Below are positions 54,649 through 64,000 of a stretch of 64,000 nt of DNA, in pieces. Position 1 is the first letter of the stretch; every line of letters starts with the position of its first letter. The DNA lies in assembly GCF_029407905.1 (NCBI RefSeq), contig NC_073642.1, forward strand, positions 9,300,001 to 9,364,000. Reading direction: 5' to 3'. The notes below the pieces were generated by a model, which did not search any database, had not been told where the DNA came from, and worked only from the letters and a program-made list of their open reading frames with translations. This stretch comes from Bubalus kerabau (Eukaryota; Chordata; Mammalia; Artiodactyla; Bovidae). Position numbers and translations under genes: made by a program.

Positions 54649-54932
54649 CGGAGAAGGCAATGGCACCCCCCTCCAGTACTCTTGCCTGGAAAATCCCATA
54701 GACAGAGAAGCCTGTTAGGCTGCAGTCCATGGGGTCGCCAGGAGTCGGACACGACTGAGCGACTTCACTTTCACTTTTCACTTTCATGCATTGGAGAAGG
54801 AAATGGCAACCCACTCCAGTGTTCTTGCGTGGAGAATTCCAGGGACGGGGGAGTCTGGTGGGCTGCCGTCTCTGGGGTCGCACAGAGTCGGACACGACTG
54901 AAGTGACTTAGCAGCAGCAACAGCAGCAGCAG
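54649..54932 (+). mobile_element. BOV-A2 SINE nested in MIR, exact TSD
   Basis: Full dimer with a long (AGC)n tail at 54911-54932. The 13 bp TSD CATAAGGATCCTT is exact (54636-54648 and 54933-54945). Confidence 0.96.
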
Positions 54933-55039
54933 CATAAGGATCCTTAGCATAGAATAGGGATATGGTGGCTCTTAGCTGTTGCTCCTGGAATCTCACTACA
55001 TGAGTGAACTGTTGATATACTGACAATTTTTAAACTGAA

Positions 55040-55300
55040 GTCGGTAAAATTATTTACTGAAGCCATAGAGGCAATGAATAACTGATTCAACCCATCTTGC
55101 AGAATTGTTGCAAGGATTGATGATGATCTAGTCGCTAAGTCATATCCGACTTTTGCGACCCCATGGACTGTAGCCTGCCAGGCTCCTCTGTCCATTGGAT
55201 TCTCCAGGCAAGAATACTGGAGTGGGTTGCCATTTCCTTCAAGGATTAACAGTATGTAAAAATTTCAAATTGTACTGAGTAGGTGCTCATTAAATCGGAG
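55040..55300 (+). mobile_element. Second MIR relic, split by a SINE
   Basis: Sense 3' half: ACCCATCTTGCAGAATTGTTG, then after the SINE AAGGATTAACAGTATGTAAAAATTTC and GAGTAGGTGCTCATTAAAT. Confidence 0.65.
55119..55239 (-). mobile_element. Bov-tA SINE, 5'-truncated, nested in MIR
   Basis: Antisense 121 bp with an ATC-type tail (TGATGATC) and no tRNA head. The flanking repeat CAAGGATT at 55111-55118 and 55240-55247 is the probable TSD. Confidence 0.9.
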
Positions 55301-56103
55301 CTGCTCCTACAAATTATGTCTCTTAGTACCTTCCCATAGTCATGAAGTACATAGCTTCTCGAACATTTCATTTGATTTTCTGATATGAATATGTGTGTTG
55401 GGATTAAGTGTATCTTGTAGCTGTTGTGAATTTTGATGAAACTGTTCTGTCTGTTATCTGGGTTTTGGCAGAGCTCAAAGACTCAGAAGGAAGAATCAGC
55501 CATGATGGGCTTCTAGGCATGCTAATGGCCACATGGACAAGCAAAGTTGGCTTGATGTGAAGCCTCAGCACATTCTAGAAATTATCATCAGTTCTGAAGT
55601 CCTTTGGAGGAGAAGGAGGCAAGTGAAAGGGCTTTCAGAATACAGTGAATGGGGTGAAAGCAGTTGATCAAGAGTGGCTAAAATGGAACAGGTGGCCCAC
55701 ATAAATACCAGCTGTGCATTATGGCCAATTTTATTGCCAGTTTATAATGTTGTCCATGGTAATTTTACAACAGTTTTCTTTATTCTTGACATTGCTATAA
55801 ATCTTGCCGTAAAATGGCTTTAATGCAGCAGAAAAGCTATGAAATGAAAGGGGGAACTTCAAGGATCAGTTGATTGTAGTGGAATGGAAAGGAGGCTAAG
55901 AATGCCCAGAGGGAAAATAATGGAAAGCCACAGGGAAAAATTGAGGGACCAAATGTCTCATTATGTACTAGAATCTGTCCTCCCAAGTCTATTTAATTGC
56001 AAGAACAGATAGCACTTTTAGGATGAGTCCACCAGATGGCACCATTGAAAACATTTCTTAAAAGGACCCTTTTTCCAATTACTTGGGACAATTCAGCAAA
56101 CCT
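55301..56103. other. No recognised feature
   Basis: Apparently unique sequence, no gene or repeat I can support. Confidence 0.35.
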
Positions 56104-56128
56104 GCTGTTTTCAGAGGAAGAAACAATA

Positions 56129-56339
56129 AACTCCCCTGGTGGCTCAGATGGAAAAGAATCCACCTGCAGTGTGGGAGACCTGCGTTCAATCCCTGGGTTG
56201 GGAAGATCCCCGGGAGGAGGGAATGGCAACCCACTCCAGTATTCTTGCCTGGAGAATCCCCATGGACAGAGGAGCCTGATGGGCTACACCCCATAGAGAG
56301 TCGGACGTGATTGAGTGACTAGGCACAGCACAGAGCACA
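56129..56339 (+). mobile_element. Bov-tA SINE with unusually long TSD
   Basis: Sense copy (AACTCCCCTGGTGGCTCAG head) between two 25 bp copies of a GCTGTTTTnAGAGGAnGAAACAATA repeat (56104-56128 and 56340-56364) with two mismatches. Its tail has a GCACA-rich extension (GGCACAGCACAGAGCACA). Confidence 0.94.
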
Positions 56340-56417
56340 GCTGTTTTAAGAGGAGGAAACAATATTTGTTTGGTTTTGGATGGAAAATAATTGTTCGCCT
56401 ATTATCTTATTCTACTT

Positions 56418-56446
56418 TGTGTGTGTATGTGTGTGTGTGTGTGTGA
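56418..56446. repeat. (TG)n microsatellite
   Basis: GTGTGTGTATGTGTGTGTGTGTGTG, one interruption. Confidence 0.92.
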
Positions 56447-56993
56447 TAGTTTTAAACAATGAAAAAACCTTTTCTCAAGAGACAACTTCAGCTTGGTTAG
56501 ATTCTGGGAAAGTCTGAGCTAAACACCTCAGCTTCAGGTATACAGTTTTATATATCTTCTGATTAATAACAGTATACTTTGTGCTTTCTTCTCGTTTCTT
56601 AGGCTAGGACTATAAAAACCTATAACTCTAATTTTCTTTTTTGTCATCCCTGCCAAGAGCTAAGGGACACCACTAAACATCCCCACACCCTCTCCTCCTC
56701 ATCCCTCATCTCTGACTCTGCCTGCATCTTGCCTTTCCAAGACCTGTTTCCCAAGCCTGGAACTCCTGAGAAACTCTCATAGGAGAGGTTCCTATGGTTC
56801 TTGAATTTATACACCAAACATAGCACAAATTGGAATCTGAGAAAACCAGGTCCATCCTGCCTCTTACTTGCTCACTTGTTATTTCAAGGGTTATTGCGAA
56901 GCTGGGAGGGGATACTGTCTACAAGGTCCTTAGCATAAAACCTGGCGCAGCCTTGGTATTCAGTGGACACAGAAATGTTTTTTTTTACGTATG
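56447..56993. other. No recognised feature
   Basis: Unassigned. A T-run ends just before the following BOV-A2. Confidence 0.3.
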
Positions 56994-57249
56994 TCGACCC
57001 ACTCTAGTACTCTTGCCTGGAAAATCCCCTGGACGGAGGAACCTGGTGGGCTGCAGTCCATGGGGTCGCAGAGTCGGACACGGTTGAGCGACTTCACTTT
57101 CACTCTTCACTTTCATGCATTGAAGAAGGAAATGACAACCCACTCCAGTGTTCTTGCCTGGAGAATCCCAGGGACAGAGGAGCCTGGTGGGCTACTGGCT
57201 ATGGGCTCGCATAGAGTCGGACACGACTGAAGCGACTTAGCAGCAGCAT
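56994..57249 (+). mobile_element. BOV-A2 SINE, slightly 5'-truncated
   Basis: Sense dimer from CGACCCACTCTAGTACTC to CGACTTAGCAGCAGCA. About 20 bp of monomer 1 is missing. Confidence 0.93.
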
Positions 57250-57387
57250 TAATGTCTTCAGCAGAAGCCTCCAAACTTCTTGTTATTCTTTGTTTCTGTT
57301 TTCCTCACTAGCTTTTCCAGGAAATCAGGGAAGATGAGAGAAAACAGAAACTGAAATTTGGTATTAATTTCTGTTGATGGTACCCGA

Positions 57388-57600
57388 GGGGCTTCCCTGG
57401 TGGCTCAGACAGTGAAGAATCTGCCTGCAATGTGGGAGACCTGGGCTTGATCCCTGGGTCGGGAAGATCCCCTGGAGAAGGAAATGGCAACCCACTCCAG
57501 TATTCTTGCCTGGAGAGTCCCATGGACAGAGGAGCCTGGCGGGCTGCAGTTCATGGGGTTGCAAACAGTCGGACACAAGGGAGCAACTAACACTTACTTA
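57388..57600 (+). mobile_element. Bov-tA SINE, well preserved
   Basis: Sense copy with head GGGCTTCCCTGGTGGCTCAGAC, near-intact B box (GGCTTGATCCC, one change) and a (CTTA)n tail. The three minus-strand frames 57308-57593 are readings of it. Confidence 0.95.
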
Positions 57601-60411
57601 CTTCCTTACTGTGCCAGAGAAGGACCTTGCCTATCAGCTACGAGACAGACTGCTGTTTTAGACACTGAATTTTTCGGTATGATATTCAGCATTCTTTGTG
57701 ATGAGACTAAATGCCTGCACTGTAGACAGGTTTAGGGGAAAATGAAGATGGGACCAGTTCCTGTCACTGTCTGGGCAGGACCAGAGCAGCTTGCAGACAC
57801 AGGACCTGCAAAGTTCAGGTGAAAAGAGCCCTGGTGAATTAGAGATGCCCTGGGCAGTTTTAATTTTCACTGTCCATGTCACTGAAATCACTTCTGTAAG
57901 GATGATTGGTAGATGGAGGTGGGGAGCAGGGAGATGAGGTACCATTGAATACACAGAAATGGATGTTTTATCTCAGTGAGCCTTTGATAGTTGTTTTTCT
58001 GGAAAGCTGGAGTGAATGGACAGGCTCTTCTAGCCAATTTGTTTATTCCTCCCATCGAGTCTGGCTGTCTCCCCCTGCCGGCTCCCCTCCCCCCGCCTCT
58101 TCCTGTAAATCACCTCCCAAATCTCATGTGCTTTCGCCGAGGCATGAATTGGAGCAGGACTGATGGATACTGTTTGGAGGCATTCCAGACAGGAGCACTT
58201 GGCCTGGTCTGTCCCTGGAACCTCAAGTTCAAATTCCAGGGGACCTTAGGACTTCTAGAGGGCTCAGAAAACCAAAGCAATGGTCTGAGAGCCTGGGGGC
58301 AGGGCAGGGAAGGCTCACCTGTAAGGACGATGTTACACCCCAGCCTTGGCAGCTCCAGAGGCCCCGTTGCAGTTTCAAATACTTGCAGAGCCTGGTTGGT
58401 CACAAACATCCCTGCAGTGGCCCAGGGTCAGGGGGCAGAACCGGGTCTTGCTCAGACTGAAAGATAACAACTCCACTCTTCAAACAAACCTCGGCTGCTG
58501 TGGGGCCTAAACTTTGATTACATCTTTTGTTTGGATTCCACAAATGCTTCCTGACTGCCTGACAGGTTTCATGCTTATTATCTCATTTCCTCTTCCGAAT
58601 TCCCAGGGTGGGAGTCAGGGGCAGAAGGGAGATACTCTACCTGTTTAGTTTGACTCCTTTCAGGCTGGAAGCAGGTGGGGTTCTCAGACTCTCCTTGACT
58701 GTCCTTAAGGACTGTAACCAAAAGTCTCTGGATCCCGGTGGGCCACAAAGCTGTGGAGTAGGAGACCACAGAAGATATCCTGCCCAAGGCCATGTTAGTA
58801 AACACTGCTGGCTTGGCGGGGGGAGGTGGGTGGGGGGGTGTGTGGAGTGTCCATTACCTGCCCCAGATGAGGCAAGAGAGTTGTGAGCACTTGTCCCCTG
58901 GGCCACCCCATCCGATGTTGGATCCTAGCACTGCCTGCATGGTGGCTGCCCCTCTGAGTTCTCCTCCACAGTCCTGTGAGTAACATCCATGCTGGGGCCC
59001 AAGGCCACTCATTAAAACAGAAGAGTCTCACCTTTAGATAAGACAAAGGATGGATCTCAGTTTTGTGGGTCTGAATCTTACGCAATTGTGGGATCATCTC
59101 TGAGAATAAGAATGCATAGTTACAGATTAATCAAATTGGGTATGAAAGAGAATGTGTAGAATAGAAAATAAATTATAAGCTACAAACTTTTAAAGCTGGC
59201 AAATATTGCAAATGTCACAAAAAACTCATAATTTATAATTATCTGACATACTCAATAATTTTTTTCCCTAGATCTTCTGGCTGTATCTTCTTTAATGACA
59301 ATTTTGTGATATTTTTTACAGATAACAAGGCAAGATAATTTAGTCCTTCCTGTGGCATGGTTAATTAAAAAAAATTCGAGGGGGGGAGGCGGTTATTATT
59401 GATAGTTTGGAAAGCTTCTTTTAGCTTCCCAAACAACTACTCTTAGAAACACAGATAAAAATCACTGATGATGTTGTGGAAATGTTTAAGATGGTTGTCA
59501 AATTTTAAAATAGCTCAAGTTGCTTTCATATGAATATATGAGCTATGAGATTTGGAAGGATATTTCACAGACTAGCTTCTTCTGGCTCTGTGCTTTTCCT
59601 CCTCCCATCCTGTGGTTTTGGTGTTGGACACGCTGTGTAGCACAGGGCTGCATCCGGACCTCTGGCCTTGCATCGGGATGTTGTGACAATGGATGAATCC
59701 ACAAGGTGGATGGAAGAGTAACCCCGGGAGCCAGGACACCATCAGGACAGTCCTTACTAACTCACCTCTACAAGGAAGTGACTGCAGATCACATGCACAT
59801 ATTCCACAAAAACCAAACTAAATGTATCACCAACTTAACACCCCCTTAGCCTGGCCCCAAAAGTACTCATGGCCACTCCTCCACCACTGGATGTGATGGG
59901 AAGCATGCAAATGGAATGTCAATAGAAAGACCCAGCCTTAACCAATTGGCAGTGAAAATACCTCACTTTTGAAAATTTCACAAAAACATATGGTTACACA
60001 CCCCTATCAGAACCGCTTCCAGGGCCTCAGAGGGACCTGTGCAAATGAGACACCCTGAAGCTTCAATGTCATCAGCCTCTTGTTAGCTGCACCTCTGGGC
60101 TCAAGGAAGGGCAGGTATTGCTTTTATCAAGTTCAAAGGGAATAAAGAGACAGTCAAGGCCTTGGGCTGCTCTCTGTCTCTGTAGCTTGCATTTTCCAGT
60201 TCTTATGATAAAAAATAGATTTGAATTATGTTCTAGGACAAAGATGAAAGGCATTTGCACTTTGGGCAGGCCCCACAACATCACTTCATCATCCAGTCCT
60301 AGGTGGGGAGAGCCTCTCTTTTCTAACAGGGGCTGGGCCCTCCAGCTCAGGAAGTCCTTAGCGCTCTGTGCATCTGGGGATGACAGTGAAGCAAAGGAGA
60401 GGAAGGCAGCC
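57601..60411. other. 2.8 kb without recognised mobile elements
   Basis: 57.7-59.0 kb is GC-richer and carries several overlapping open frames on both strands (57991-58467 plus, 158 codons; 58110-58409 and 58637-58906 minus). None shows a domain I know. 59.1-59.6 kb is AT-rich. I see no splice or promoter evidence strong enough to call a gene. Confidence 0.4.
58818..58838 (+). other. G-quadruplex-prone run
   Basis: GGGGGGAGGTGGGTGGGGGGG has at least four G-tracts with short loops. Confidence 0.6.
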
Positions 60412-60640
60412 TGCATTTACTGAGTGCTCGCTGTGTGCTAGATATTGACTTGTGTTTATCTGGTTTAACAAAGCTACATTAGATATTCTTAATCCCACCC
60501 GAATACCAATTAGGTGTTAGACCTGTTGACGCTCAGAGAAGTCATTTACTCAAGTGCTGAGCTGGTGAGCACATAACCAGGACTTAAACCTGTGTCTCTG
60601 TGACTTCCTAGCCCATGCCCTCTGGACTATTACCAGCATG
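60412..60640 (-). mobile_element. MIR SINE, nearly full length
   Basis: Antisense: TTTACTGAGTGCTCGCTGTGTGCTAG, AATCCCACCCGAATACC, GCTCAGAGAAGTCATTTACTC, CCAGGACTTAAACCTGTG and CTAGCCCATGCCCTCTGGACTA follow the complement of MIR in order. Confidence 0.8.
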
Positions 60641-60899
60641 AAAAAGGCTGCAAATTCCAACACATGTTCCATTTTGCACAAAATAACCATTGCCTCAAAA
60701 AAAAAACAAAACTGGATTTGGACTGGAAGTGAACTGAATCTATGGACTGCTTTGGGGAGAATTGGCCTTTTCTTTTTTTTTTTAATTATATTGATACTTC
60801 TTAACTTTGAATATGAATAATTTCTTTGGTAATTTAGGTATTCTCTAGAAATCATTGTTAAAAAAACAATAGATGACTCTAAAACTCATAGAAGCTCAT

Positions 60900-61741
60900 A
60901 GTAACACACATTCTTAATAAAGGATTAGTATTCAGCATATATAAAGGACTACTATAAACCCCAAAACCAATCAATCCAATAAAAAAATAACAAAGCATAT
61001 GAATAGACATTTCACAGAGATGGAAATAAAAAGTCAATAAACCTATGAGGATAAGTTCAATCTTGTGGGTAGTTGAGAAAATAAAAAGGCCACCATGGAA
61101 TACTTTTTTGCCAATGACTTCTGAAAATTAAAAAAAATAAATCTGTTAAGATCAAATGTTCGAAATATAAAGAACAGGAACACACACTCAGTTGATATAA
61201 GAGTAAACTGACATAAATACTTTGAAAAACAATATCTTATAAACTTGCCTGTAAGTTAATACTATGACCCAACAATTGTCTGTATACTTTGGAGATGCTC
61301 CTTTCCATGGGCACTCAAAAGGCATGTATCAGAACACTTTCAGCAGTTATCATAGTAGGTAGTAGCCAAAATGAGAACAAATTAAATCTCCATCCACAAG
61401 AAAGTGTATAAGTAAAGGGAGAGTATATTCACTCAGAGGAATATTTCATAGATAAGAAAACGAACTAGCTAATGCTGCCCACCAACAGGTAATGATGAAG
61501 AACTTCCCTGGCAGCCCAGTGTTTAAGACTCTGCTTCCACTGCAGGGCGCTCAGGTTCAATTCCTGGTGACAAGACTTAAGGTCCTGCATGCCGAGTGGC
61601 ATAGCCAACAGGCAAACAAATGTAATGACAAGTGAAAATTACTTTCTCAGATTTTCCGAGTCAGATAAGATGATATCACTTATATCAAGCTAACTACCAA
61701 AAAAGGCAAAAAACAGTATGTCATTTAGGAATACATGCACA
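60900..61741 (+). mobile_element. Old L1/HAL1-like fragment, split by CHR-2 and an LTR
   Basis: Sense, diverged: TAAAGGACTACTATAAACCCC, ATATGAATAGACATTTCACAG, ACTATGACCCAACAATTGTC, AAATCTCCATCCACAAG, AGATGATATCACTTATATC. It continues beyond the LTR at about 63053-63260. No frame survives. Confidence 0.65.
61500..61618 (+). mobile_element. CHR-2 type SINE
   Basis: Sense: AACTTCCCTGGCAGCCCAGTG, TTAAGACTCTGCTTCCACTGC, GGTTCAATTCCTGG, then CATGCCGAGTGGCATAGCC. It is nested in the old L1. Confidence 0.8.
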
Positions 61742-62613
61742 ATTAGCTGTTGGGGGCCGGCGTGAGGCATTCCGCCTGTGGCAAAAGTCATGAGGAAGGA
61801 GGCTCGACATACTCAAAGGCGGGATCGAGCCTCAGGAGTCCCCCTGGAAATCCTCGAGCATCTACCCCCATAACCAGAGTCTGCCTACTTTACTACTTTG
61901 TGCTCTCACCTACACCTCTGACTTTACAGGAGGCTGTCCTCCACCACCTCTTTCAGAGAAGGAGTTAACTTAGAGCTCCAGTTAATAAAAACTCCCGGGC
62001 GTGACAAGAGTGTTTTAACCTACAAACTCCTCTGAAGGTTCTCTAGCCTGCCTGACAGGCTTGTCCGGCCACATGTGATTGCTCACAGCCTCCCAACCGT
62101 GAGAGGCACGAGATGCTTTAAACCTTCTAAAAACAGGTTCCTTAGAAAAGTTAGAAAACCATTAGTATAAGTATAGTGGGCTGATTAGAAATTGTATTGG
62201 TGAAGGGTTTTTCATTTGTTGAGCCAATGTTTGTTGCTAAGTCTCCACATCCCCTGCCCTTACACACATTAATGAATATATAGAAGAAATAAGTATTAAC
62301 CTTTGATATTAATCATGTTAGACCTTAGGCTAAGTAAATTCTTTCCTTAACTAAAACCCACTACACCCTCACCCTATAGGAATGTAACTTTATTTGGGTG
62401 GCGTCTGTTTTAAGAATAATCACCCCTGGAGAAATAAGTGTCCTGGTTGACTGACCGCTGTCACAAGGAAAGGGTCATAAATTGTCAGCAGGCCCCCTGG
62501 CCAGAAGATGATGTAACACCCCTAAGACCTCTGTATACATTTGTATGAAGCACCTGACTTTGATAAAAGTCAGGACTGCTGACCCCGTGTGACTTTTGCA
62601 TAACATCTCAGTG

Positions 62614-62621
62614 TATAAAAG
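62614..62621 (+). promoter_or_regulatory. LTR TATA box
   Basis: TATAAAAG about 20 bases upstream of the polyadenylation signal, at the expected end of U3. It would direct plus-strand transcription toward 64 kb if the LTR is active. Confidence 0.65.
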
Positions 62622-62633
62622 TAGACCACGGAA

Positions 62634-62639
62634 AATAAA
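62634..62639 (+). terminator. LTR polyadenylation signal AATAAA
   Basis: Canonical AATAAA in the R region of the solo LTR, just after the TATA box. Confidence 0.6.
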
Positions 62640-63260
62640 GAATTGGGATCAGTTCCTCGAAAGACTGGTCTCCCCATGTCTCTTTCTCTCTCAAATTCTG
62701 GATGAGTCTCCATCTGGAGCGAGGAACCCGCCATGCTTACTAATTATGCCTGGGCTTCTGAGATCCGACCAGGGAGGCCTCAGTGTCTCCTTTCCTTCGG
62801 GAGAACGGAAGGATGCCTGCGGCCTACATAAGTGGTGCAAGCTTCTTGTCTTGAAGTTTTATTGGTTTCCCGCATAAACCAAGCTACTCGGCCTCTTTTC
62901 TCCACTGAATTTTCCTACTGAGCTATCCTCATTCTATTACTCTTTACATCTCTAATTAATATCTAATTGAAGCTATTGTATCCTGATCCTCGCCGATGCC
63001 GTCCCCGCTTCGAACTCCCTGGATCAGCTGGGGCTGGACCCCGGCAATTAGCAACATTATTTTTTAAAAAAGTAAGAGAAGGAGAAGCAGAGACTTAAGG
63101 GTGGTGGCTCCTTTTGAGCAGAGGTAGAGTCATGGGGTGGGAGGATACAGGTGGGATCCATGTAGATTGGCCACGGGACCTTCTGATGTTGGGTGGTGGA
63201 ATCAGAGGTACCCACTTCACAATTATACTTCATAACTTTAACACAATCCTATCTGTTTTG

Positions 63261-64000
63261 TGAACTCTGAACAGGTGCATCCTCAATGCCCCCTGCTCCT
63301 GACACATAATGCACTTGCCATAAATATCAACCATATCAGAAAAAGACAAGTGCTAGATACTGAGAAAAGTTTCCAGAGGTGGGAATTCTGTATCTGCCCA
63401 TGTGCGATGGTTGGAGTAGGTGGGGCCCCGAGAAGGAGGTCTCCCCACCCTTCAGGCACACACCTTCCCTTGATCCTATTTCCAGTGCTCTGTCTTACGC
63501 TGCTATGACCATTTCCCTGAGCCTGGGTTTCTTTGTTTCTGTTTTTCTGGAGTGACTTCTCAGGCCTTGCAAGAGTTGGAGGGCAGCAGTTGCTGGATGG
63601 GGTTGGATTGGGGTCCTGGGGTCCACAGGCCCTTGATTTCAGGGTCAGAGAGGAGAGCCACAGTGCTCCTGATTCCCCACTTCCCAACTTGGGTGTCTGA
63701 ACTTCTCTCGAAGGGCTCAAGGCTCTGCTGGGCTGGCTTGCCCAGCTCTACTCAACACCCAGCTTCCAAGAGGGCTATCATCCCTCTCTCCTCTCCACTG
63801 TTGCTTCCTCTTCTCTGTGTCCCTGTCACTTGATCTCCTTAAAAATTCCCTTTCTGCTCATGTTAGTGGCATTTGGGGAAGTCACACTAGGTTCAACCCA
63901 CCAGTCCCAGTAGCTCAGAGTAACTCGTTTCATTGGAATTTGTCTTTTCTAAGTGGAATAAGGAAGTTCCTGTCACTGGATCTTCTGGGTGGTTGAGTTC
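63261..64000. other. No recognised feature
   Basis: Apparently unique sequence. Overlapping frames 63260-63508 (plus), 63283-63720 (minus, 145 codons) and 63552-63833 (plus) have no recognised domain. The window ends without a gene. Confidence 0.35.

Larger units (their letters stand above)
54222..54990 (+). mobile_element. MIR SINE relic, split by two SINEs
   Basis: Sense MIR: AGAGCACTGGAATATGAC, CTGGCTTTGTCACTTATTAGC and GCAAGTAACTTAACTCC up to 54367; then AAGTGCATTGTGACTAAATAAAATG between the inserts; then CCTTAGCATAGAATAGGG after 54945. Bov-tA (54368-54589) and BOV-A2 (54649-54932) landed within it 60 bp apart. Confidence 0.75.
61748..63046 (+). mobile_element. Solo LTR of a bovine ERV-K (BTLTR1-type), exact 6 bp TSD
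   Basis: A 1299 bp element starting TGTTGGGGGCCGGCG and ending GGACCCCGGCA, with terminal TG...CA and the exact 6 bp target duplication ATTAGC (61742-61747 and 63047-63052). A 6 bp duplication is the class II (ERV-K) hallmark. No gag, pol or env and no second LTR are present, so this is a solo LTR formed by LTR-LTR recombination. TATA and polyadenylation signals are visible (separate entries). The start GGGGCCGGCGTGAGGC and end match the cattle LTR I recall as BTLTR1. The plus-strand frames at 61750-61968 and 62596-62877 have no retroviral character. Confidence 0.88.

Noticed and set aside
57991..58467. 158-codon frame as a host gene
   Set aside because: No domain, splice or promoter support. 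Overlapping frames of similar length occur on the other strand, as expected in GC-rich non-coding DNA.
61748..63046. Complete endogenous provirus
   Set aside because: Only one LTR with a single 6 bp TSD. No internal gag, pol or env sequence lies on either side.
63283..63720. 145-codon minus-strand frame
   Set aside because: Composition follows local base content, with no recognisable motif and competing frames on the plus strand.

Overview
The window reads as intergenic or intronic DNA from a ruminant, almost certainly a bovid. The basis is the repeat content: about 35 copies of the tRNA-headed Bov-tA and dimeric BOV-A2 SINEs, eight BovB (RTE) LINE segments, artiodactyl CHR-2 SINEs, cattle-type L1 3' ends, and one LTR matching the bovine ERV-K LTR I know as BTLTR1. 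I recognise no host protein-coding gene, rRNA, genuine tRNA gene, CRISPR array or prokaryotic feature. The long open frames belong to BovB and L1 reverse transcriptases. Most short frames are readings through SINEs or antisense shadows.

Layout. 1-9.5 kb: SINEs, a BovB piece, and an old antisense L1 (about 3.44-5.69 kb) carrying a BovB and a Bov-tA insertion. 9.6-12.1 kb: a 5'-inverted cattle-type L1 inside an L2 relic. 12.3-20.3 kb: SINEs, L2/MIR relics, a BovB with a nested SINE, and L1 3' ends. 20.3-24.4 kb: two BovB copies head to head, one nearly full length. 24.7-31.8 kb: little-repeated DNA with a strong CTCF-type motif, an MLT1-like LTR and older unnamed repeats. 31.8-37.4 kb: a BovB that split a Bov-tA, then a second 2.8 kb BovB. 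38.2-43.1 kb: about 4.9 kb almost free of recognisable repeats, containing most of a 129 bp direct duplication. 43.1-54 kb: SINE/L1 nests, dominated by an old antisense L1 (about 46.1-53.4 kb) that absorbed at least eight later insertions. 54.2-57.6 kb: two MIR relics broken by SINEs. 57.6-60.4 kb: sparse DNA. 60.9-63.3 kb: an old L1 carrying a CHR-2 SINE and a 1.3 kb solo LTR.

How the parts relate. BovB encodes the AP-type endonuclease and reverse transcriptase that, by established knowledge, mobilise Bov-tA/BOV-A2, whose 3' ends derive from BovB. L1 probably mobilised itself. Nesting gives relative ages: L2 and MIR oldest, then L1M and MLT1, CHR-2, BovB and the Bov SINEs, with cattle L1 and the ERV-K LTR among the younger. 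No copy here looks autonomous. I found no convincing undescribed system. The best leads are the head-to-head BovB pair, the CTCF-type motif beside a 50 bp tandem duplication, the non-repeat 129 bp duplication, the solo LTR with intact promoter elements, and a small exon-like open frame near 28.96-29.15 kb. Element boundaries are read by eye and are good to about 5-20 bases unless a target-site duplication (TSD) is given.
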